This document shows positions 1 to 5,152 of a stretch of 8,814 bases of DNA, one piece after another. The stretch comes from Desulfuromusa sp. (GTDB lineage Bacteria; Desulfobacterota; Desulfuromonadia; Desulfuromonadales; Geopsychrobacteraceae), in NCBI GenBank assembly GCA_029934095.1, contig JAOZMV010000050.1:1-8814 (forward strand), given 5' to 3'. The stretch's first letter is position 1. Each line of letters starts with the position of its first letter. The translations under genes and the position numbers were made by a program. The notes below the pieces were generated by a model. The model ran no database searches and had not been told where the DNA came from. It saw only the letters and a program-made list of their open reading frames with translations.

Positions 1-314
1 GCTGCAGCAGCAGCGGTTGCTGAAAGATCAACGTGTTCAGCCGCTCCAGTGGTCACCTCAGAATTAAACAGGTTTCGGTCCAGAATAATCTGAAAGTCAT
101 CTTCCTTCAGCGATTGTACTGCAATTCCCCTCGGGGCGGGATCGACAAGCGACATTGCCTCCCCCCCCAGCGACAGATCAATCAACCGCCCTGCCAATAT
201 CCCTACTATTATCCCGCCAGTAACGGCCAGAGACAGAAGCAGATAATTCAAAAATTTTTGCAGATCAATCTGTACCGCAATCGAATTGATAGTATTTAGG
301 ATCAAAATAAACAC
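1..314 (-). CDS. gspC: Type II secretion system GspC-like protein, N-terminal part (truncated by window edge)
   Basis: This reading frame runs leftward off the window, so only about 104 N-terminal residues are present. A short polar N-terminus is followed by one strong membrane segment (about residues 22-46, FLNYLLLSLAVTGGIIVGIL and on), then a periplasmic stretch with DDFQIILDRNLFNS near residues 72-85. The I-x-x-RN-[IL]-F-N-S pattern is typical of the GspC/PulC homology region, which joins the inner-membrane platform of the type II secretion system to the outer-membrane secretin. The start is unresolved. GTG at 314 and TTG at 305 are both possible, GTG at 356 is a third option, and none has a good Shine-Dalgarno sequence. 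The frame is open upstream only to a TAA just before ATT-GTG near 360. A run of eight G (plus-strand C161-168) lies in codons 49-52 without breaking the frame. The Ala-rich stretch at the cut edge would be the linker after the first domain. The family call rests on the single motif and the topology. Confidence 0.6.
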   Translation of the reverse strand, partial: MFILILNTINSIAVQIDLQKFLNYLLLSLAVTGGIIVGILAGRLIDLSLGGEAMSLVDPAPRGIAVQSLKEDDFQIILDRNLFNSEVTTGAAEHVDLSATAAAA

Positions 315-347
315 CCACCATATTATTTTATTTCCATTAGACCCATA

Positions 348-353
348 ATTATA
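348..353 (-). promoter_or_regulatory. Candidate -10 box (TATAAT) for the gspC-like gene
   Basis: The minus strand reads TATAAT, a perfect sigma-70 -10 hexamer, about 34 bases before the GTG at 314. No convincing -35 box is found 16-18 bases upstream, where the sequence is AT-rich (TAATAA). If it is used, transcription would begin near 341. That would exclude the most upstream start codon (356) and favour 314 or 305. Confidence 0.4.
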
Positions 354-465
354 CACAATTTAGAGAATAATTATTACATTTTTTTTATCTTCGGATGAAT
401 GACTCAATAAGCAGTTTTAATCTGCTTCCATTTCTGACTATAATCATGATGAAAAACTTATTTTT

Positions 466-496
466 TTGACAAATTTCGGATAAAATTATTTATCAT
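466..496 (+). promoter_or_regulatory. Candidate sigma-70 promoter before the quinone oxidoreductase
   Basis: TTGACA at 466-471 is a perfect -35 hexamer. The best -10 is TATCAT at 491-496, with a long 19-base spacer. Transcription would start near 503, at the Shine-Dalgarno AAGGAG (503-508) itself, giving an unusually short leader before the ATG at 515. The -35 is convincing and the -10 assignment is weak. Confidence 0.3.
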
Positions 497-514
497 TTTT
501 AAAAGGAGAGAGCG

Positions 515-1507
515 ATGAAAGCAGTTCTGATAGATGAATTTGGTGCGCCGGAAGTTATGCGGGTTGGGGAGATCAAAAAACCACAAGCAAAATCGGGTGA
601 AGTTCTGATCAAGGTTATCGCTACCAGTATCAACCGTCCCGACCTGGTTCAACGGATGGGGAACTACCCTGCCCCAGCCGGAGACTCAGAAATTCTTGGG
701 CTCGAAGTCGCAGGAACCATTGCTGAGATCGGTAGTGATGTCGGCAACTGGAAAGTTGGTGACCGGGTTATGACCCTGGTCGGAGGTGGTGGCTATGCAG
801 AATACGCCGTAGCATACGCTAACCATTTGATGCCGATCCCGGACAGCATGAGTTTCGAAGAGGCGGCCTGTGTCAACGAAAGTTACATCACGGCATTTCT
901 CAATGTATTTATGCTTGGCGGGCTGCAAGATGGTCAAACAGCCATTTTACATGGTGGTGGCGGTGGGGTTAATACTGCGGCGATTCAACTGGCAAAAGCT
1001 CTCACACCCAATGCTAAACTGATCGTCACAGCCAATCCCACCAAAATGGAGCGGGTCAAAGCTTTGGGGGTCGACCTGGTTATTGATTATACCGAAACAC
1101 CCGATTTTTCTGGCTTGATCAAAGAATATACCAATAAAAAGGGGGTCGATCTGATCCTTGATCATGTCGGTGCCAAATATCTGAAACCCAACATGAACTC
1201 CCTGGGGTACACAGGAAAGCTTGTCCTTATCGGTGTCATCAGCGGAATTAAAGCTGAATTGAATCTGGCCTTGATGATGGTCAAACGCCAGCAGATCATC
1301 GGTTCGGTTCTGCGGAGCCGTCCGGTTGCCGAAAAAGGGGAGATCGTTGCTGAATTTACCCGCCGGGCCCTGCCGAAGTTTGCTGACCGAAGTATCGTCC
1401 CGATCATCGAAGAAGTTTTCCCCCTTGAGGATGTTGTTGCGGCACATCAGATGATGGAAGAGGATAAGCACTTCGGTAAGATTGTTTTAAAAATTGCAGA
1501 TGCCTGA
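515..1507 (+). CDS. NAD(P)H:quinone oxidoreductase, PIG3 (TP53I3) type, zinc-independent MDR family
   Basis: This 330-residue medium-chain dehydrogenase/reductase is predicted to reduce quinones with NAD(P)H in the cytoplasm. ATG at 515 follows a strong AAGGAG at 503-508. The N-terminal catalytic GroES-like domain contains SINRPDLVQRMGNYPAP (about 38-54) and ILGLEVAG (60-67), as in human PIG3. The catalytic and structural zinc ligands of alcohol dehydrogenases are absent. The Rossmann fold begins near 140, and the C-terminus HFGKIVLKI matches the PIG3-type ending. The nucleotide-binding loop at 146-153 reads HGGGGGVN, where relatives usually have a form like HAGxSGVG, so the last Gly of the AxxGxxG pattern is Asn152 or its neighbour depending on alignment (GVNTAA against the usual GVGTAA). 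Length is normal for the family. It appears to be a single-gene transcript ending at the hairpin at 1533-1567. The physiological quinone or enone substrate cannot be read from the sequence. Confidence 0.9.
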   Translation: MKAVLIDEFGAPEVMRVGEIKKPQAKSGEVLIKVIATSINRPDLVQRMGNYPAPAGDSEILGLEVAGTIAEIGSDVGNWKVGDRVMTLVGGGGYAEYAVAYANHLMPIPDSMSFEEAACVNESYITAFLNVFMLGGLQDGQTAILHGGGGGVNTAAIQLAKALTPNAKLIVTANPTKMERVKALGVDLVIDYTETPDFSGLIKEYTNKKGVDLILDHVGAKYLKPNMNSLGYTGKLVLIGVISGIKAELNLALMMVKRQQIIGSVLRSRPVAEKGEIVAEFTRRALPKFADRSIVPIIEEVFPLEDVVAAHQMMEEDKHFGKIVLKIADA

Positions 1508-1532
1508 TTTTTACGTAGCAGACAGATGAGAA

Positions 1533-1567
1533 AAAACGTCCTCCTGAATTTAACGGGAGGACGTTTT
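1533..1567 (+). terminator. Rho-independent terminator after the quinone oxidoreductase, probably bidirectional
   Basis: A perfect 12-base-pair stem joins AAAACGTCCTCC (1533-1544) to GGAGGACGTTTT (1556-1567) around an 11-base loop. On the plus strand the GC-rich stem leads into TTTTCTGTT. On the minus strand it is followed by six T (A1531-1536), so it should also stop transcription coming from the right. It ends only 22 bases before the next start codon, with that gene's Shine-Dalgarno at 1575-1581. Confidence 0.85.
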
Positions 1568-1589
1568 CTGTTGCAGGAAAGAAACCTCT

Positions 1590-2189
1590 ATGCCTTTTAA
1601 AATTACCAACTTTTCCATTATTCCACAGCAAAAAAACAAATTTGTCCAACCGGTGCAATTACACTATTCACAGGATGGTCATACGCACACCTGGGAAGCG
1701 GTAAAAAGCCACGAAAGCGTTTCTATTTTACTCTACCATACCGAAAAACATGCTTTTCTGCTGGTGAAACAGTTTCGACCGCCGGTCTATATGAACAATA
1801 AACAACACCTCTGGACCTATGAACTGTGCGCCGGAATTGTCGATAAAGAGAAATCGCTGCAGGAAATTATTCAAGAAGAGATTAACGAGGAATGTGGCTA
1901 TGATGTACCGCTAGAGGAAATTGAAAAAATCAGTTCATTTTTCACAAATGTCGGCGTAACCGGAAGCCAACAACACCTTTTCTACGCCGTCATAGATGAA
2001 TCAATGAAAGTTCACGCTGGTGGTGGCATCAACAACGAAAAAATTATCCTCGAGTTCATTCCACTAAGCGAGGCAAAATCATTTCTTTTCAATGAAGATC
2101 TGGCAAAAACACCTGCCTTGATGTTTTCGTTTTACTGGTACTTTGAACGGTATGGAATGACCAGACAGAGGCCACCTACTGATGAATAG
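1590..2189 (+). CDS. Nudix hydrolase, NUDT14-like (probable UDP-sugar or nucleotide-sugar diphosphatase)
   Basis: This is a 199-residue Nudix hydrolase, expected to split a nucleoside diphosphate linked to another group, with Mg2+. ATG at 1590 has AGGAAAG at 1575-1581. Several stretches recall human NUDT14 (UDP-glucose pyrophosphatase): ESVSILLY (42-49), LLVKQFRPPVY (57-67), TYELCAGIVD (76-85), EECGY (100-104), VGVTGSQQHLFY (121-132) and the GGG loop near 144-146. The Nudix box spans G82 to Y104. The usual Glu at box position 7 is Lys88 and the Arg at position 15 is Glu96, while E97, E100, E101 and G103 remain. NUDT14 also departs from the consensus here, so this is probably a family trait and not decay. 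No promoter is visible between the preceding terminator and the start, so expression may depend on read-through or on a promoter inside the upstream gene. Its last 14 bases overlap the end of the opposing MYG1-family gene. ADP-ribose or GDP-mannose activity cannot be excluded. Confidence 0.85.
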   Translation: MPFKITNFSIIPQQKNKFVQPVQLHYSQDGHTHTWEAVKSHESVSILLYHTEKHAFLLVKQFRPPVYMNNKQHLWTYELCAGIVDKEKSLQEIIQEEINEECGYDVPLEEIEKISSFFTNVGVTGSQQHLFYAVIDESMKVHAGGGINNEKIILEFIPLSEAKSFLFNEDLAKTPALMFSFYWYFERYGMTRQRPPTDE

Positions 2190-3021
2190 GCTGTGCAATG
2201 GCCTGAGATGCAAGTTCGAGGACGCTCTCAAGTGGGAGCAAGTTTCTGGTCTTGGCAACAGATCCACTGATGTGGACAAACCGGATTTCCGGATGGGATG
2301 TGACAGAGCGGAAATCGACAACCATATTATCACCCAACCGCACCATTTCCCACCCTGCACCACGGGTTGACGGAGTGATACTCATAACCACTGCGGCATC
2401 GTCAAGGGCACGTAGATACAACTCCATTGACAGCTTGGGTTTATCTGCAATTTTACTGACAAGAACCTTGAGGTGTTTTACCGGAAAAATTTGAGCTTCT
2501 TTTTTCAGTCGCTCCAACCGTCTCATTTTCAAACCAACCATTTCAATAACATCTTCTCCAAACTCTTTCATCAACCCATAAAAAGCGTCTTGCTTGGTTA
2601 ACGCTGTCACCTTCGAGAAACAGGACAGAATGTAGCCATCAATTGGTGAAGAAGATGCGAAAAGAACACTGGTATCGACCCCCAGATATTCAGCCGTCTT
2701 ATAGGGGCCACTGACATCCATCATACTCATTTGCGCATACCAGCCAAAAACCACCATAGCGGTGTCATGATAGCCGAGATAGTTCATCACCAGGTGAAAG
2801 GCGCAGGGGAAGGTTGAATCCTGATGATGGTCAAAATTATGTTTTCCCAGATCATATTCCATCCCGACATCCACAACATAGGTATCGGGATCAGCGAGAT
2901 CCTCACTGGTTGCTTCGCGTCGAAAAACCTCTGCAGAACCGAGGGTCGCAAGCAAAATACTTACAGACATAAAATCGTCTTTATGGGCACTCCCGGGATG
3001 GGTAATAATTTTATACACCAC
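2176..3021 (-). CDS. MYG1-family (UPF0160) DHH-like metal-dependent hydrolase, short form
   Basis: This 281-residue protein carries the metal-site signatures of the MYG1/UPF0160 family. THPGSAHKDD (7-16) supplies H8, H13 and D15, DVG (51-53) supplies a further Asp, and HNFDHHQ (61-67) contains the DHH triad. The C-terminal stretch RFVHISGS (247-254) fits the family's ending. Eukaryotic MYG1 is a 3'-5' RNA exonuclease, but the role of bacterial members is not established. It is shorter than typical MYG1 proteins (roughly 320-380 residues). The start codon is GTG. Two tandem GTG codons occur (3019-3021 and 3016-3018), and AAAGG in the leader is better spaced for the second, so the true N-terminus may be one residue shorter. 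It converges on the Nudix gene with a 14-base overlap at the stop codons. No clear promoter or terminator of its own was found. Confidence 0.8.
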   Translation of the reverse strand: MVYKIITHPGSAHKDDFMSVSILLATLGSAEVFRREATSEDLADPDTYVVDVGMEYDLGKHNFDHHQDSTFPCAFHLVMNYLGYHDTAMVVFGWYAQMSMMDVSGPYKTAEYLGVDTSVLFASSSPIDGYILSCFSKVTALTKQDAFYGLMKEFGEDVIEMVGLKMRRLERLKKEAQIFPVKHLKVLVSKIADKPKLSMELYLRALDDAAVVMSITPSTRGAGWEMVRLGDNMVVDFRSVTSHPEIRFVHISGSVAKTRNLLPLESVLELASQAIAQPIHQ

Positions 3022-3107
3022 TTAACCTTTTAATATTATTGAATTATTAACTTAAATCTGTGAGTACGGGCGGCAGATACCTCAACCATCTCTGCCCCTT
3101 TGTGAAC

Positions 3108-3148
3108 TAATGAAGCTTAACACACCGGACAAATATGTGGCTTCATTA
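3108..3148. repeat. Bulged inverted repeat upstream of the pst promoter candidate
   Basis: TAATGAAGC (3108-3116) is perfectly complementary to GCTTCATTA (3140-3148). Inside, CACA (3121-3124) pairs with TGTG (3136-3139), leaving a four-base bulge (TTAA) and an 11-base loop. Neither strand has a T-run after the stem, so it does not look like an intrinsic terminator. It lies about 20 bases upstream of the -35 candidate at 3167. It could be an operator or an RNA structure in the leader of the opposing MYG1 gene. Confidence 0.5.
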
Positions 3149-3166
3149 AAATCGAAACCAATCCAG

Positions 3167-3195
3167 TTGATATCTTCAAATCACAATATTATAGA
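3167..3195 (+). promoter_or_regulatory. Candidate sigma-70 promoter for pstSCAB
   Basis: TTGATA (3167-3172, five of six matches to TTGACA) is followed after 17 bases by TATAGA (3190-3195, four of six matches to TATAAT). Transcription would start near 3202, giving a leader of about 160 bases before the pstS ATG that contains the repeats and the nested inverted repeat. A second promoter nearer pstS cannot be excluded. Confidence 0.45.
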
Positions 3196-3247
3196 ACTGG
3201 GGTTTTGCATGTTCCAGAAGAGGTGAGCCATATGTTTCCCTGGCCTG

Positions 3248-3337
3248 TTATCGTTATTATCAATAGCCTACATTGTTTTTATCGATATTATCCATTCGAC
3301 AATAGTAGCTATCTGACATATTGTTCTCGATACTATC
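3248..3337 (+). repeat. Three imperfect 14-base direct repeats in the pstS leader
   Basis: TTATCGTTATTATC (3248-3261), TTATCGATATTATC (3279-3292) and TTCTCGATACTATC (3324-3337) fit the consensus TTmTCGwTAyTATC. The first two differ at one position, and the third differs from the second at two. Starts are 31 and 45 bases apart. Each unit holds two TTATC-like halves nine bases apart, unlike the 11-base period of a Pho box. They could be binding sites for a regulator of the phosphate operon. AT-rich chance similarity is the main alternative. Confidence 0.4.
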
Positions 3338-3340
3338 GAT
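3281..3340 (+). repeat. Nested 60-base inverted repeat just upstream of the pstS ribosome binding site
   Basis: ATCGATATTAT (3281-3291) pairs with ATACTATCGAT (3330-3340) at 10 of 11 positions, the mismatch being T3288 with C3333. Inside it, ACAATA (3299-3304) pairs with TATTGT (3319-3324) around a 14-base loop, with a 7/5 internal loop between the two stems. The element ends 13 bases before the Shine-Dalgarno AGGAGGT. In RNA it would be a modest AT-rich hairpin able to affect translation start or mRNA stability. In DNA it could be a dyad operator. It shares bases with the second and third 14-base repeats. Confidence 0.5.
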
Positions 3341-3364
3341 CAGTATTTATTTCAGGAGGTTACA

Positions 3365-4201
3365 ATGAGACATGGTTTATTGCCGAGTTTGTTTTTTACC
3401 GTTTTACTGATGCTTTTTTACACTTTGCCAGCAACGGCGGAAGAGTTGGATCGTTTTGCAGGCTTGAAGGGCAAAATTGATATTGCAGGCGGCACAGCAC
3501 ATATTCCGGTTATGAAAGATGCCGCCAGACATATCATGACCAAGTATCCACAGATCACCATCACTGTTGCTGGTGGTGGCTCCGGAGTTGGTATTCAAAA
3601 AGTTGCTGAAGGATTGGTTGATATTGGTAATGCCGGCCGTCCTATCAGTGCAAAAGAACGAGAAAAATACCCCCGACTGAGGTCTTTTCCCTTTGCAGTC
3701 GATGGTGTCGCACCTGCAGTCAACCCGGCCAACATCGTTTCAGAGCTGACCAGCATACAGATTCAGAATATTTTTTCCGGAAAAATAAACAATTGGAAAG
3801 ATGTCGGTGGTGATGATGCGGAGATCCATATCTACAACCGGGACGAGGCCAGCGGCACAAGATCAGTCTTCTGGAAAAAATGTCTGAACAAGGGAGCCGT
3901 TGTTGAATCTGCTAATATTGTCGCCTCGAACGGCGCCATGAAGGTCGCTGTTTCTCAAGATCGTTATGCTCTCGGCTACATGAGTATCGGTCATTTGGAT
4001 AATACCGTTAAAGCATTGGGTCTGGATGGGGTTGCCCCAACGCAGGAAAATGCAATCAATGGTCATTATCCCATAGTGCGTAAGCTGTTCATGAACACCA
4101 ATGGGGCTCCAGCACCTCTGGTTAAGGCTTTTATTGATTATGTTATGAGTAGCGAAGGGGCGGCAAACATCAGCAATCACGGTTATATCCCACTGCAGTA
4201 A
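3365..4201 (+). CDS. pstS: Phosphate ABC transporter, periplasmic substrate-binding protein PstS
   Basis: This is a 278-residue periplasmic phosphate-binding protein. ATG at 3365 follows a very strong AGGAGGT (3354-3360), fitting a gene that must be made in excess over the membrane parts. Residues 1-25 form a signal peptide (positive start, hydrophobic core, ATA before E26). No lipobox Cys is seen, so it should be soluble in the periplasm. Phosphate-contact regions include AGGTAHIPV (41-49), GGGSGVGIQK (70-79), AGRPIS (90-95) and RDEASGTRSVF (159-169), whose SGTR is the family hallmark. The segment IQNIFSGKINNWKDVGG (133-149) is also typical. It is the shorter PstS type, smaller than the roughly 320-residue mature E. 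coli protein. It is first in the pst operon, and its stop lies at or before the pstC start. A related oxyanion such as arsenate could bind, but the presence of two permease genes favours phosphate. Confidence 0.92.
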   Translation: MRHGLLPSLFFTVLLMLFYTLPATAEELDRFAGLKGKIDIAGGTAHIPVMKDAARHIMTKYPQITITVAGGGSGVGIQKVAEGLVDIGNAGRPISAKEREKYPRLRSFPFAVDGVAPAVNPANIVSELTSIQIQNIFSGKINNWKDVGGDDAEIHIYNRDEASGTRSVFWKKCLNKGAVVESANIVASNGAMKVAVSQDRYALGYMSIGHLDNTVKALGLDGVAPTQENAINGHYPIVRKLFMNTNGAPAPLVKAFIDYVMSSEGAANISNHGYIPLQ

Positions 4202-4207
4202 AGTAAC

Positions 4208-5152
4208 TTGAAAGTTTACCTTGACGTGAATCAACCAAACAAAAATAACCGTCAGAATCAAGATCAGAGACGGTCTAACCGTCCTCTCAGCTGGATGTCA
4301 AAATACGTTGAGACCTTGCTAAAATATGCTACAGTTTTTTCTGCCCTGATTGTCCTCGTCCTGTTTGGATTTTTGACCTATTTCACTCTTCCCTTATTCG
4401 CAGAGGGCCAGATTACCGAGTTGTTTTCCTTACACTGGCGACCGTTTCATGGGGAATTCGGAATTTTGCCAATGATCGCCGGAACTCTTGCGCTGGCGAT
4501 ATCGGCTCTGCTGATCGCCTATCCTCTAGGACTGGGAATCTGTCTTTTTGTTCATGGTCTGGGTCCTCGCTGGTTAGCTCGCCCCATACTTCTACTTATT
4601 CATGGCATGACCGGCATTCCAACTGTCGTGTATGGGTTCGTTGCCGTGTTTCTGCTGGTGCCGTTACTACGGAATAATTTTTCTCATGGTAGCGGGTTTT
4701 CACTTCTGGCCGCGTCCTTAACCCTGAGTATTCTGATTCTCCCTACGATTGTTCTCTTGATCAACAGCCAACTAGAACAAATTGTCCCGAAACTGCGTCT
4801 GACAACAACTGCACTCGGCATCTCCCGCATTCATGAGCTAACCCGAATCAGCCTTCCAGCAGCCTCTTATGGTTTATTGGCGGCAGCAATTCTTGGCTTT
4901 GGTCGAGCTGTCGGAGATACCCTGATCGCACTGATGGTTGCAGGTAATGCCGCTCAGATTCCAGGATCTGCGTTTGACTCAATCCGAACCCTGACAGCAC
5001 ATATTGCGCTGGTTGTCGCAACAGACAGTCAAAGCACAACATACCATTCATTATTCGCCTGCGGCTTGATTCTCTTTTTGACAACAGCAAGCGTAAATCT
5101 ACTGTTGCACCGAATCAAGCATCGTGCCTGCAGAGAGACGAATTATGAATAG
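4208..5152 (+). CDS. pstC: Phosphate ABC transporter permease PstC
   Basis: This is the first inner-membrane permease of the phosphate importer, 314 residues if TTG at 4208 is used. Six membrane segments can be read near 42-62, 86-115, 124-153, 164-185, 218-245 and 278-300. The cytoplasmic EAA-type loop that docks the ATPase is at about 202-236 (TALGISRIHELTRISLPAA, then GRAVGDT, usually GRAIGET). The start is uncertain. TTG at 4208, GTG at 4226 and ATG at 4295 (Met30) are in frame, and none has a clear Shine-Dalgarno. The first 29 residues are unusually rich in Asn, Gln and Arg, are not needed for the fold, and contain a hairpin (4266-4287), so the ATG is a real alternative. The gap after pstS would be 6, 24 or 93 bases respectively. 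The end overlaps pstA by eight bases if pstA starts at 5145. Confidence 0.88.
   Translation: MKVYLDVNQPNKNNRQNQDQRRSNRPLSWMSKYVETLLKYATVFSALIVLVLFGFLTYFTLPLFAEGQITELFSLHWRPFHGEFGILPMIAGTLALAISALLIAYPLGLGICLFVHGLGPRWLARPILLLIHGMTGIPTVVYGFVAVFLLVPLLRNNFSHGSGFSLLAASLTLSILILPTIVLLINSQLEQIVPKLRLTTTALGISRIHELTRISLPAASYGLLAAAILGFGRAVGDTLIALMVAGNAAQIPGSAFDSIRTLTAHIALVVATDSQSTTYHSLFACGLILFLTTASVNLLLHRIKHRACRETNYE
4266..4287 (+). repeat. Hairpin at the pstS-pstC junction or in the pstC 5' end
   Basis: GACGGT (4269-4274) and ACCGTC (4278-4283) pair perfectly around a three-base loop (CTA). The stem continues by three pairs (AGA 4266-4268 with TCT 4285-4287) past one bulged C4284. There is no T-run, so it is not an intrinsic terminator. 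If pstC starts at ATG 4295 it would lie between the genes, where such hairpins can protect the upstream binding-protein message and lower downstream expression. If the TTG or GTG start is right, it lies in coding sequence. Confidence 0.5.

Larger units (their letters stand above)
3022..3364. other. Gene-free 343-base divergent region between the MYG1-family gene and pstS
   Basis: This stretch separates the leftward MYG1-family gene from the rightward pstS. It contains AT-rich sequence (3022-3060), a small inverted repeat GGCAGA/TCTGCC (3072-3077 and 3091-3096), a larger one at 3108-3148, a promoter candidate at 3167-3195, three related 14-base repeats and a nested 60-base inverted repeat (3281-3340). 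The pstS Shine-Dalgarno AGGAGGT is at 3354-3360. No clear E. coli-type Pho box (two CTGTCAT copies 11 bases apart) is present. CTGTTAT at 3245 and CTGACAT at 3313 are isolated near-matches. An open frame from 3232 overlaps the start of pstS but is probably not a gene. Confidence 0.7.

Noticed and set aside
33..299. Open frame of 88 codons on the plus strand at the left end
   Set aside because: It lies opposite the GspC-like frame, has biased low-complexity content rich in Gln and basic residues, lacks a clear ribosome site and matches no family. It is a shadow of the minus-strand gene.
411..425. Possible terminator hairpin GCAG...CTGC between gspC and the oxidoreductase
   Set aside because: Only four base pairs hold, with an AT-rich loop and no T-run.
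947..1471. 174-codon minus-strand frame inside the quinone oxidoreductase gene
   Set aside because: It is fully antisense to a gene with clear family motifs and has no recognisable domain or ribosome site.
3245..3330. Classical PhoB box before pstS
   Set aside because: CTGTTAT (3245) and CTGACAT (3313) each match one half-site, but neither has a good second half 11 bases downstream.
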